Assembly (NCBI GenBank): GCA_003154025.1
Contig: PMCE01000443.1
Location: 7,188-16,249, forward strand
Length of the DNA: 9,062 nt
DNA from: Syntrophaceae bacterium
GTDB lineage: Bacteria; Desulfobacterota; SM23-61
Reading direction: 5' to 3'
Below, piece after piece: positions 1-5,988 of this stretch. The notes beneath the pieces were generated by a model that was not told where the DNA came from, did no database searches, and saw nothing but the letters and a program-made list of their open reading frames with translations. How positions within the stretch are numbered: the stretch's first letter is position 1; each line of letters begins with the position of its first letter. The position numbers and the translations under genes were made by a program.

Positions 1-905
1 TTGACCTCCAGGGTCGGCCGGGCCCATGTCCGCTCATAAGTCGAAAATCCCGGCTCCCCAAAAACAGAAACCGACCCGGGCTCGCTCAGGTATTCAGCCT
101 CCTCAAAGGGAATCCGGGCCATCTCCGCGCGCTCTTCGGGGCTCAGGGGCCGCACTCGGTCGTAGAACCCTTCCACCGTGATTCGTCCCTCCCGGTCATG
201 GAGGGAGTCCAGGATCTGGACCAGGGCGTGGATGGGGTTCGCCACGGCCCCGCCATAGGTTCCGGAATGGAGGTCATGATCCGGCCCCTGGACGTCGACG
301 AAAACCGCGGCCAGCCCACGGGTGCCCATCACCAGGCCCGGGTGGTCCTCGCTCCACTGGCCGCCGTCGGCGCTAAACACCATGTCGCAGGAAAATAGAT
401 CTTTATGGGCCGCAATGAACGGGTGCAGTTGGGGACTTCCGATCTCCTCCTGGCCTTCGAATAGGAATTTCAGGTTCAGGGGCAGTTTCCCGGCGGTCTT
501 GAGCATGGCCTCGGCGACGGTAAGGGGGATGAAGAGGTTCCCCTTGTTGTCCGATGCCCCGCGCGCGTAGATTCGCCCTTCCTTGATCACCGGCTCGAAA
601 GGAGGGCTGTCCCAAAGATTCAGGGGGTCAACCGGCTGGGTGTCGAAGTGGCCGTAAATGAGGACGGTCGGCTTGCCCGGGGCATGAAGCCAATCTCCGT
701 AGACGACCGGATGGCCGCCGGTCGGCATGATCCGGACCGATTCGATCCCCGCTGCCTTCATCCGCCCTTCCACCCACTGCGCGGCCCGCTGGACATCGTC
801 CATGTGCGCAGGCAAGGCGGATACGCTGGGAATCCGCAGTAATTCCATCATTTCCTTGAGGAACCGTTCTTTATTCTGAGCCAGGTATTTTCCCCATGAA
901 GTCAT
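1..905 (-). CDS. M20 family metallopeptidase (dipeptidase), 3' end outside the window
   Basis: About 301 residues are readable from an ATG at 905 down to the left edge without a stop; M20 dipeptidases are usually near 450 residues, so roughly the last third is missing. These are cytoplasmic two-metal hydrolases that cleave dipeptides or related amide bonds. The expected metal and catalytic residues are present: H86 and D88 in GHFDTQP, D119 in ASDNKG, E153-E154 in EGQEEIGSP, D180 in SADGG. H213 in HSGTYGG marks the start of the dimerisation (lid) domain. The N-terminal ELLRIPSVSA is also typical. An AGGAG ribosome site at 915-919 lies 9 bases before the ATG and supports this start. The gene is downstream of a peptide ABC transporter on the same strand, which fits hydrolysis of imported peptides. 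The exact substrate cannot be told; carnosinase-like and acylase relatives share these motifs. Confidence 0.93.
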   Translation of the reverse strand, partial: MTSWGKYLAQNKERFLKEMMELLRIPSVSALPAHMDDVQRAAQWVEGRMKAAGIESVRIMPTGGHPVVYGDWLHAPGKPTVLIYGHFDTQPVDPLNLWDSPPFEPVIKEGRIYARGASDNKGNLFIPLTVAEAMLKTAGKLPLNLKFLFEGQEEIGSPQLHPFIAAHKDLFSCDMVFSADGGQWSEDHPGLVMGTRGLAAVFVDVQGPDHDLHSGTYGGAVANPIHALVQILDSLHDREGRITVEGFYDRVRPLSPEERAEMARIPFEEAEYLSEPGSVSVFGEPGFSTYERTWARPTLEV

Positions 906-944
906 GACCTCGGTCTCCTGTCTTTCAAAATTTTATTTACCAAG

Positions 945-1052
945 TCCTCGATCCTCGGACCTCGTTCCTCGCCCCTACTCTTATTCCCCGCGTCCTCGTG
1001 TCTCCCGTCACCGCGTCACCCCGCCGCCGTGTCTCCCCGTCCTCGCGTTTTC
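945..1052. repeat. Degenerate short-period tandem repeat, 7-base then 8-base units
   Basis: The gap between the acyltransferase and the dipeptidase is built of near-repeats. Positions 945-972 are four strict 7-base units of the form NCCTCGN (for example TCCTCGA then TCCTCGG). Positions 990-1052 are eight units of about 8 bases resembling SYGTCNCC, one of them 7 bases long; GTGTCTCC occurs identically at 998-1005 and 1029-1036. On the plus strand the whole stretch is strongly pyrimidine-rich. An open frame crossing it on the plus strand is not believed to be a gene. The function is unknown. Confidence 0.75.
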
Positions 1053-1095
1053 GTCTTTCCCTCCCTGGGGCCTCTACACCTTATGTTCTGAAACT

Positions 1096-1905
1096 TCAAC
1101 ACCGGCCTTCTTGCACCCCTCCGTTCGGCATTTCGCCTTTCACCGCAAACCCCAATCCTCCATCCTCGTTCCTATTATTCAGATTTCCGATAATCGTCTC
1201 CCGGACCTTCCTCATCAGGTCCTTCGATTCCTGATGCGACAGGTTATGGGTGGGGATGGGTTCCGCCAAGCGGATGTGCATGGTTCCGGGCCAGAAACAC
1301 CAGCCGTGCCGAGGAAGCATTTCGTAAGTTCCGGTAATAGAGACCGGGACAACCGGAAATTTAGAGTGCCGGGCCAGGAGAAAGGCCCCGCGCTTGAATT
1401 CCTTTACTTCTCCATCCGGGGACCGCGTTCCTTCGGGAAAGACAATGATGGAAGTCCCCCTTTTGAGGAGGGCGGAGGCCTCCTTCAGGCTCTTGAAGGC
1501 GGAGGTCGCCCTTTCCCGATCGATGAGAATGTGGCCGGCAGCGCACAGAAACCAGCCAAAGATAGGGAACCAGATGAGGGATTTTTTGGCGATGAATCGC
1601 ATGGAAAATGGGGCGGCGGAAATAATGCCGAGGATATCCAGGATGCTGGCGTGATTGGATGCCAGGATATAAGACTGATCTTGTTCCAGGTTCTCTATCC
1701 CTTCCAGGTTCAGATGAATCCCGTTGGTCCTGAGAAGCCAGCTGACCCAAAGCCTCTGGAAGAAGGACGGCCAGCGGCCGGAACGGTCCAAGAAGCAGCT
1801 GACCGAGGCGGGGAGACCGAGAAGGCCCGTATATACAACCGCGGAAAAGATAAGGAATAAAGTGCGGAGGAAAGCGGGAAGTTCAAAGAAACGTTTCTGG
1901 CCCAT
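1096..1905 (-). CDS. plsC: 1-acyl-sn-glycerol-3-phosphate acyltransferase (PlsC family)
   Basis: 269 residues. PlsC transfers an acyl chain to the sn-2 position of lysophosphatidic acid to give phosphatidic acid, the second acylation in phospholipid synthesis, at the inner membrane. The family motifs appear in order: NHASILD (catalytic H85 and D90), the KSL...P..G segment at about 108-119, FPEGTRS at 156-162, and VPVSITGTYEMLP at about 186-198. An N-terminal hydrophobic stretch (residues 11-35) probably anchors the protein. The ribosome site before the ATG is poor, but no better in-frame start exists upstream and the next starts would lose the membrane anchor. The last 25 or so residues (glycine-rich, from about N245) extend past the usual domain end and are partly encoded by repeat-like DNA. 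Other acyltransferases of the same superfamily, for example for lysophospholipids or ornithine lipids, cannot be excluded. Confidence 0.92.
   Translation of the reverse strand: MGQKRFFELPAFLRTLFLIFSAVVYTGLLGLPASVSCFLDRSGRWPSFFQRLWVSWLLRTNGIHLNLEGIENLEQDQSYILASNHASILDILGIISAAPFSMRFIAKKSLIWFPIFGWFLCAAGHILIDRERATSAFKSLKEASALLKRGTSIIVFPEGTRSPDGEVKEFKRGAFLLARHSKFPVVPVSITGTYEMLPRHGWCFWPGTMHIRLAEPIPTHNLSHQESKDLMRKVRETIIGNLNNRNEDGGLGFAVKGEMPNGGVQEGRC
1155..1175. repeat. Three 7-base repeat units inside the plsC 3' end
   Basis: On the plus strand the units are ATCCTCC (1155-1161), ATCCTCG (1162-1168) and TTCCTAT (1169-1175). They resemble the NCCTCGN units in the spacer at 945-972. They lie within the reading frame of plsC and encode part of its non-conserved C-terminal tail. 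The match is short, so common origin is likely but not certain. Confidence 0.5.
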
Positions 1906-1920
1906 AAGGCAGGATAACCT

Positions 1921-1948
1921 GTAGGGGCGGTTCGTGAACCGCCCCTAC
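1921..1948. repeat. Perfect 12-bp palindromic intergenic repeat
   Basis: Arm GTAGGGGCGGTT at 1921-1932, loop CGTG, and the exact reverse complement at 1937-1948. It lies in the 70-base gap between the peptide-binding protein gene and plsC. Near-identical 'GTAGGGGCGGTTCG' palindromes are familiar from intergenic regions of many environmental bacteria. There is no T-run on either side, so it does not look like a standard intrinsic terminator. It could still form an RNA hairpin that protects the upstream transcript end or lowers expression of plsC. Confidence 0.85.
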
Positions 1949-1975
1949 GCCAAGTGGATTTCGGAAGGTTAGCGT

Positions 1976-3487
1976 TTATTTCTTGAAGGACATATTGAAA
2001 ACCTCTAACCGCTCATCCAGTCGGGCCTTCCAGTTTAACCTTTCGTTCACCCCGTATATGTCCACCTGCTGATACGCCCAAACCCAGGCAGCCTCTTCAT
2101 GAATGAGTTTCATGGCATCGGAGTAAATCTTCTGACGTTTTTTCTGGTCCATGGTCGTACCCCCCTGGTCGATCAGGGCATCGAGCTTGGCATTGGAGAA
2201 ATTGGAGAGCGCCTGTTCCGTCCGCAGCAGGGGAGAAAGCGTGTAATCAGCGTCAAAGGCGGTGTTGCCCCATCCCAGAAGGTTGGACGGGTTAACGGCG
2301 TGACTGTATTGCATGTTCATATACGTTCCCCACTCATGGACTTTGACGGTCGCATTGATTCCGATCTTGCGCAGGTCGCCCACCGCCGCCTCGGCGACTT
2401 CCTTATCGTTCAGGTATCGCCCATTGGGGGAATTGAGCACGAAGTCGAATCCTTTTGCATATCCGGCGTCGGCCAGAAGCTTCTTGGCCTTTTCAGGATT
2501 GTACGGGTAGGGTTTTACGGAAGGATCGTACCCAAAATGTTTATCGGTCACGGGTTGACCCAAGAGGATACCGTTCCCATCCAAAACCTTCTTGATGATG
2601 GCTTCCATATTGATCCCCTGAGCTAAAGCTTGCCTCACCCGTTTGTCGGAAACGGGTCCGCCTTTCGTGGGATCACATCGCATGAATATAACCCTCACGC
2701 TGGGGGTCTTGGACACATAGGAACGACCCTTCCAATCCATGAGTTTCATAAGGTGCGGGGGGATATTGGTGATAATATCCGCCTCTTGGGTTTGAAGCGC
2801 GGCGACACGCGTAGTTGCTTCAGGGATGGGTCGAAAGATAGCCTTTTTTATTTGGGGGACTCCCTTCCAATAATTGGGATTCGCCTCCAACAGGATATGG
2901 TCGTCCTTGATCCAGCGGACGAATTTATAGGGTCCCGTGCCCACCGGATTGATGGCCAGATGCTGGGGTCCCTTTTCCTGGAGGTACTTGGGGGCGATCA
3001 TTCCCCCATAGATGCAGAGCTGAGCGTCTAGAATGGGGTAGGGCTTTTTGGTTATGACCCGAACGGTGTAATTATCGACGATGTCCACGCGGTCCAAAAC
3101 TCCCACCAGGAATACTTGTCTGAGTTTATTGTTGGGATCGCCCAAGCGTTCCAGATTGTACTTGACTGCCGCGGCATTGAAATCCTCGCCGTTGTGGAAT
3201 TTGACCCCTTTGCGCAGTTTGAATTCCCAGGTGAGGTCATTTACAAGCTTGTAGGATTCGGCCAGAAGCGGTTCAATTTTGATATTGGCGTCCCGCTGGA
3301 GAAGGGTATCGAAAATGTTCAGGCAGAGATTCAAGGCAGGCGTTTCCAAGTGGTTCATAGGATCCAAGGTTGTCGGGTCCACCCCCTGAACGATCACCAC
3401 GGTGTCCTTGTCCCGGGCCGCATGGGCCGGGCCAAAGGCAAGAGTGACGCAGAGCAGGATAAAAAACAGAATCAATCCCTTTTTCAT
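1976..3487 (-). CDS. ABC transporter substrate-binding protein, family 5 (dipeptide/oligopeptide type)
   Basis: 503 residues, a normal length for the DppA/OppA family (SBP_bac_5). Residues 1-23 form a signal peptide (two lysines, a hydrophobic core, and cleavage after AHA), with no lipobox cysteine, so the protein is expected to be free in the periplasm. Family hallmarks include DPTTLDPMNH near the mature N-terminus, LAESYKLVNDLTWEFKLRKG, VKFHNGEDFNA, NPVGTGPYKFVRW and RVRQALAQGIN. It should bind peptides or related small molecules such as glutathione or nickel complexes and deliver them to the two permeases encoded just upstream. A strong AGGAGG ribosome site at 3495-3500, 7 bases before the ATG, fixes the start and suggests high expression, as expected for a binding protein. 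It follows the permease genes, whereas in the classic dpp operon it comes first. The ligand cannot be predicted from sequence alone. Confidence 0.95.
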   Translation of the reverse strand: MKKGLILFFILLCVTLAFGPAHAARDKDTVVIVQGVDPTTLDPMNHLETPALNLCLNIFDTLLQRDANIKIEPLLAESYKLVNDLTWEFKLRKGVKFHNGEDFNAAAVKYNLERLGDPNNKLRQVFLVGVLDRVDIVDNYTVRVITKKPYPILDAQLCIYGGMIAPKYLQEKGPQHLAINPVGTGPYKFVRWIKDDHILLEANPNYWKGVPQIKKAIFRPIPEATTRVAALQTQEADIITNIPPHLMKLMDWKGRSYVSKTPSVRVIFMRCDPTKGGPVSDKRVRQALAQGINMEAIIKKVLDGNGILLGQPVTDKHFGYDPSVKPYPYNPEKAKKLLADAGYAKGFDFVLNSPNGRYLNDKEVAEAAVGDLRKIGINATVKVHEWGTYMNMQYSHAVNPSNLLGWGNTAFDADYTLSPLLRTEQALSNFSNAKLDALIDQGGTTMDQKKRQKIYSDAMKLIHEEAAWVWAYQQVDIYGVNERLNWKARLDERLEVFNMSFKK

Positions 3488-3533
3488 CTACCTTCCTCCT
3501 TTTATGATTTTTTCCGCCATAAATCGCCAGATC

Positions 3534-3561
3534 TTATCCCCACTCGCCACTCTCGGTTCTC
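3534..3561. repeat. Weak period-7 repeat at the stop codon of the DppC-type gene
   Basis: Four 7-base words in register: TTATCCC (3534-3540), CACTCGC (3541-3547), CACTCTC (3548-3554) and GGTTCTC (3555-3561). The two central words differ at one position; the outer two are poor matches. The array begins at the stop codon of the permease gene (3560-3562). It is reported because of the same pattern at other gene ends in this window. Confidence 0.4.
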
Positions 3562-4477
3562 ATAGCTGGGTCAGCCGGGGGTCGAGCATGTCCCGCAACC
3601 AGTTTCCTAAAAGATTGATCCCCAAAACCACGAGCATAATCACCAGCCCGGGAAAGGTGGCCAGCCACCAGGAAGTGGCCAGATAAACCCGGCCGTCGGC
3701 GAGCATGCCCCCCCAGGTAGGGGTGGGAGGCTGGATCCCCAGGCCGAGAAAACTGAGTGCCGCTTCCATGATGATCATCCGGGCCATCTCTAAAGTGATG
3801 ATCACGATGATCGGGGGAATGACATTCGGCAGGAGATGCTTAAAGATGATTCGGCCATTGGAACCGCCCAAAGCCCTCACCGACATGATGAACTCTTTTT
3901 CCCGGAGGGACAGGACCTCGGCCCGCACGACGCGGGCGTAAATCACCCAGCCCGTGATTCCCATCACGATGATGATGTTCTGCAGGCTGGGTCCCAGCAC
4001 GGCAATGATCGCGATGGCCAGAAGGATGAAGGGAAAGGCCAGTTGGACATCGGCGATGCGCATGAAAAAACTGTCCACTTTCCCGCCGTAGAAGCCGGAG
4101 AAGAGACCGATGAGGGTCCCCAGAATGGCCGATAGGGCGACCGCCGAAACGCTGACCACGATGGAAATGCGGGCCCCGTAGATCAAACGGCTCACGATAT
4201 CCCGGCCCAGATGGTCAGTTCCCAAGAGGTACTGGGGATCGGCGCCCTCTTGCCACATGGGGGGGATCAGCCGTTTCTCCACGTCTTGGGCGATCGGGTC
4301 ATGGGGGGAAATCAGCGGGGAAAAAATCGCGCAAAAAATGACCCCGAGAACCATGATCAGTCCAAAAACCGCACCCTTGTTTTCAAACAATTTGCGCAGA
4401 ATCTTCCGCCAGCGGGTGGCCCTTCGGTTTTCGGTCACGAAATCCAACGCTTTGGCGGAAGTCTCGCCAACATCCAT
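3560..4477 (-). CDS. dppC: ABC transporter permease, DppC/OppC type
   Basis: 305 residues from the chosen ATG at 4477. It is the second inner-membrane channel subunit of a peptide importer. The N-terminal cytoplasmic segment is followed by a membrane helix at about 35-55 and the OppC-type extracytoplasmic stretch ISPHDP. Then come GTDHLGRDIVSRLIYGARIS (residues 86-105) and further helices through the BPD_transp_1 domain. The EAA loop that contacts the ATPase is at about 195-218 (EFIMSVRALGG...HLLPN). LSFLGLGIQPP.PTWG and the ending LRDMLDPRL are diagnostic of DppC. A longer frame opens at an ATG at 4519, but its 14 extra residues (Cys-rich, no family match) are encoded by intergenic repeat DNA. 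The ATG at 4477 has an AAGGA site 8 bases upstream, so it is preferred. The symbol reflects family, not proven substrate. Confidence 0.94.
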   Translation of the reverse strand: MDVGETSAKALDFVTENRRATRWRKILRKLFENKGAVFGLIMVLGVIFCAIFSPLISPHDPIAQDVEKRLIPPMWQEGADPQYLLGTDHLGRDIVSRLIYGARISIVVSVSAVALSAILGTLIGLFSGFYGGKVDSFFMRIADVQLAFPFILLAIAIIAVLGPSLQNIIIVMGITGWVIYARVVRAEVLSLREKEFIMSVRALGGSNGRIIFKHLLPNVIPPIIVIITLEMARMIIMEAALSFLGLGIQPPTPTWGGMLADGRVYLATSWWLATFPGLVIMLVVLGINLLGNWLRDMLDPRLTQL

Positions 4478-4485
4478 TAAGGCTT

Positions 4486-4490
4486 TCCTT
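4486..4490 (-). promoter_or_regulatory. Ribosome binding site that decides the DppC-type start
   Basis: On the minus strand AAGGA lies 8 bases before the ATG at 4475-4477. No comparable purine site precedes the alternative ATG at 4517-4519, which falls inside a repeat. This supports the shorter 305-residue protein. Confidence 0.65.
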
Positions 4491-4516
4491 CTAGAGCATA
4501 CGACTAGGCAATATGT

Positions 4517-4545
4517 CATTGCCAGTTGCGAAGCAATGCGGCAAT
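4517..4545. repeat. Nested inverted repeat resembling a widespread CATTGC...GCAATC intergenic repeat
   Basis: CATTGC at 4517-4522 pairs with GCAATG at 4533-4538. ATTGCC at 4518-4523 alternatively pairs with GGCAAT at 4540-4545, so two mutually exclusive 6-bp hairpins are possible. The string looks like a variant of the dispersed 'GTCATTGCGAG...GCGAAGCAATCTC' repeat seen in many bacterial genomes; that resemblance is from memory. It separates the two permease genes. Confidence 0.55.
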
Positions 4546-4593
4546 CTCATAAGATCGATTCGTAGCCCTTATATCTCTGTGTAATCTGCGGAT

Positions 4594-4632
4594 AAACAGT
4601 CTCCGCTTCTTACGCTATGCCCTATGCGCTTT
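4594..4632. repeat. Period-7 repeat after the DppB-type stop codon, with an 18-base inverted copy near serS
   Basis: Read on the minus strand, 7-base words such as ATAGGGC and ATAGCGT follow each other shortly after the stop codon of the DppB-type gene (4640-4642). Plus-strand bases 4615-4632 are the exact reverse complement of 8481-8498 (AAAGCGCATAGGGCATAG), an 18-base identity about 3.9 kb away in inverted orientation. The rest of the 162-base gap between the two permease genes holds the nested repeat at 4517-4545 and no visible gene. Confidence 0.65.
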
Positions 4633-4639
4633 CCCAGTT

Positions 4640-5557
4640 TTATCCCAGCTTCACCCTTGGATCCAAATAGGTGTACAGAAGATCGACGACAAGATTGACC
4701 AAAACAAAGATCGCGGCCAGGAGGAAGACGGCCGCCTGAACCACCGGATAATCCCGGTTGTAGATCGCCTGAACCGCCAGGCGTCCGACCCCCGGCCAGG
4801 CAAAAATCGTTTCCGTAATGACCGCCCCGCCCAGGAGGGTCCCCAGTTCCATGCCGATGATGGTTACCACCGGGATGGCGGCATTTTTAAGCGCGTGCTT
4901 CAAGACCACCGTCAACGGGTTTAAGCCTTTTGCTTTGGCCGTTTTCATGTACTCCTGCCCCAGCACCTCCAGCATGCTGGACCTCATCATCCGCGCGGTC
5001 CGCGCCATGGTGAACATGCCCAGGGTGATGGCCGGGAGAACCAGGTTCTGAATCTCCCCCCGGCCCGAAGAGGGAAACCATTGGAGGTTCACGGAAAAGA
5101 TCAGGATCAACATGATCCCCAGCCAGAAGACAGGAGTGGATTGACCCAACAAAGCCCCGGTCATCCCAATGTGGTCCAAAATGGAGTTGCGGCGGATCGC
5201 GGAAATAATCCCCACCGGAATCGCGACGAACAGGGCGATACCCATGGCAGCGAACGTCAGTTGGATGGTGGCCGGCATGCGCTCCATGACCAGGTCCAGG
5301 GCGGGCTGACTGTGGCGGAAAGACTGGCCGAAGTCTCCTCTCAGGGTTCCTTTGAAGAAGCGCCAGTACTGCACCAAAACCGGGTCATTGAACCCCATCT
5401 CCTGGCGGAACTGGGCCACCTGCTCCGGGGTGGCGTCCGGGGGCATCAACAGGGCTGCAGGGTCACCCGTGAGATGCAGAATAATGAAGACGACAAGAGA
5501 AATGCCCACCAGGACGAAGATGGAGTGGAAAAGTCGCTTTAAGATGTATGCCGTCAT
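4640..5557 (-). CDS. dppB: ABC transporter permease, DppB/OppB type
   Basis: 305 residues, the usual DppB length. It is the first inner-membrane channel subunit of the peptide importer and first gene of the minus-strand cluster. It starts with the typical MTAYILKRLFHSIFVLVGISLVVF first helix (residues 9-29). HLTGDPA and the LRGDFGQSF motif (72-80) follow, then GQSTPVFWLGIML (138-150), and an EAA loop at about 202-225 (EYMKTAKAKGL...HALKN). It ends with the diagnostic YLDPRVKLG. The ATG at 5557 has only a weak ribosome site, but no better in-frame start is seen and the N-terminus aligns well with the family from memory. A promoter lies 79-109 bases upstream. No ATPase gene (DppD or DppF type) is near, so the energy-coupling subunits must be encoded elsewhere. 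Confidence 0.95.
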   Translation of the reverse strand: MTAYILKRLFHSIFVLVGISLVVFIILHLTGDPAALLMPPDATPEQVAQFRQEMGFNDPVLVQYWRFFKGTLRGDFGQSFRHSQPALDLVMERMPATIQLTFAAMGIALFVAIPVGIISAIRRNSILDHIGMTGALLGQSTPVFWLGIMLILIFSVNLQWFPSSGRGEIQNLVLPAITLGMFTMARTARMMRSSMLEVLGQEYMKTAKAKGLNPLTVVLKHALKNAAIPVVTIIGMELGTLLGGAVITETIFAWPGVGRLAVQAIYNRDYPVVQAAVFLLAAIFVLVNLVVDLLYTYLDPRVKLG

Positions 5558-5635
5558 GGATTTACATCGGTGAGGATCTGAACCGGTTCCTTTACCTTAA
5601 CTCCCTCAAAAACATTCAATAATCAAAGGAAGGGT

Positions 5636-5666
5636 ATTATATATCATAAAGGCCTGGTTTAATCAA
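5636..5666 (-). promoter_or_regulatory. Probable sigma-70 promoter for the peptide transporter cluster
   Basis: On the minus strand a perfect -10 hexamer TATAAT (5636-5641) lies in an A/T-rich stretch. TTGATT (5661-5666) is a -35 candidate with a 19-base spacer, longer than the ideal 17. Reading TATATA two bases earlier as the -10 gives a 17-base spacer. Transcription would start near 5630, leaving a leader of roughly 70 bases before the DppB-type ATG. Confidence 0.6.
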
Positions 5667-5687
5667 TGAGAAACGTGGGTAAGGAGC

Positions 5688-5706
5688 GTCACGCCGATGG
5701 CGTGAC
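5688..5706. repeat. Perfect 8-bp hairpin with triloop, same design as the tRNA leader hairpins
   Basis: GTCACGCC, loop GAT, GGCGTGAC. The inner part CGCC-GAW-GGCG is identical in design to the hairpins at 8583-8601 and 8833-8851, while the outer four base pairs differ. It abuts the CTYRAG repeat cluster, sharing base 5706. Confidence 0.75.
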
Positions 5707-5854
5707 TCGAGGAGCGCTGCGCTTGAGGACCGACAACTTCGTTGCCTCAAGGACCGGGCTTCGCCCTCAAGGGAGAAGGTTCCCCTGCCCTTCCCTCAAG
5801 CGGAGCGGTCCTCGAGGTCCGGAGGGCCGCTCCTCAAGCGCAGCGCTCCTCGAG
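5706..5854. repeat. CTYRAG-bounded palindrome cluster with 24-base inverted repeats
   Basis: The hexamer CTYRAG occurs eight times, starting at 5706, 5722, 5746, 5766, 5795, 5811, 5833 and 5849. The segments between are GC-rich and several are mini-hairpins with 3-base loops: CAAC-TTC-GTTG (5734-5744) and GGGC-TTC-GCCC (5756-5766). Bases 5706-5729 and 5831-5854 are exact reverse complements (24 bases). The 22-base units 5795-5816 and 5833-5854 are direct repeats with two differences (both G/C swaps), and 5706-5727 is the same unit inverted. Another mini-hairpin, GCCGC-CCT-GCGGC, follows at 5854-5866. Nothing indicates a protein. Its origin (repeat family, relic element or structured RNA) is undetermined. 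Confidence 0.75.
5802..5833. repeat. 12-bp hairpin inside the palindrome cluster
   Basis: 5802-5813 pairs with 5822-5833 over 12 base pairs with a single G-T wobble, starting with GGAGCGG against CCGCTCC; the loop is 8 bases. It competes with the long 24-base inverted repeat, so only one fold could form at a time. No T-run follows in either direction close enough for an intrinsic terminator. Confidence 0.65.
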
Positions 5855-5872
5855 CCGCCCTGCGGCGGGGCG

Positions 5873-5902
5873 GTCCCTTAAGGTCCCTTAAAGTCCCTTA
5901 AA
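5873..5902. repeat. Three tandem 10-bp repeats directly upstream of the lapA-like promoter
   Basis: GTCCCTTAAG (5873-5882) followed by two copies of GTCCCTTAAA (5883-5892, 5893-5902). The period of 10 places each copy on nearly the same face of the helix. The array ends 5 bases before the -35 hexamer at 5908, the position expected for activator sites or an upstream element. It could alternatively be a simple slippage product. Confidence 0.8.
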
Positions 5903-5907
5903 ATGAG

Positions 5908-5936
5908 TTGACCCTTCTCGAAACATTTGATATCTT
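5908..5936 (+). promoter_or_regulatory. Probable sigma-70 promoter for the lapA-like and DedA genes
   Basis: TTGACC (5908-5913), a 17-base spacer, and TATCTT (5931-5936). Expected start of transcription is near 5943, about 45 bases before the lapA-like coding start. This is the best-spaced promoter in the window. Confidence 0.7.
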
Positions 5937-5988
5937 TTTAAGGAATAGGGGTAACCTCTAAGATCATCTCAGATTTGCGGGTGGTTGG

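Larger units (their letters stand above)
5558..5988. other. 431-base divergent intergenic region with two promoters and a palindrome cluster; no gene seen
   Basis: This gap separates the minus-strand transporter cluster from the plus-strand lapA-like gene. From left to right it contains the 5' leader and promoter of the transporter (to about 5666), an 8-bp hairpin (5688-5706), a cluster of CTYRAG-bounded mini-hairpins (5706-5870), a three-unit 10-bp tandem repeat (5873-5902) and the promoter of the lapA-like gene (5908-5936). The short open frames crossing it have no recognisable protein features and their composition follows the repeats. Confidence 0.8.

Noticed and set aside
904..1860. Long plus-strand open frame of 318 codons
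   Set aside because: It lies opposite plsC, whose motifs are unmistakable, and its first part translates a C/T-rich repeat. No family features are seen in the product.
1921..1948. An intrinsic terminator
   Set aside because: The stem is strong, but no T-run follows it on either strand.
4478..4519. A start for the DppC-type permease at 4519
   Set aside because: The 14 added residues are encoded by repeat DNA and lack a ribosome site, while the ATG at 4477 has AAGGA 8 bases upstream.
5666..5881. A 71-codon plus-strand frame across the palindrome cluster
   Set aside because: Its codons follow the CTYRAG repeats and hairpins; there is no ribosome site and no recognisable protein feature.
5688..5902. 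A MITE or insertion sequence remnant
   Set aside because: There are inverted repeats, but no target-site duplication, no transposase fragment, and the 24-base arms are internal copies of a smaller module instead of clear termini.
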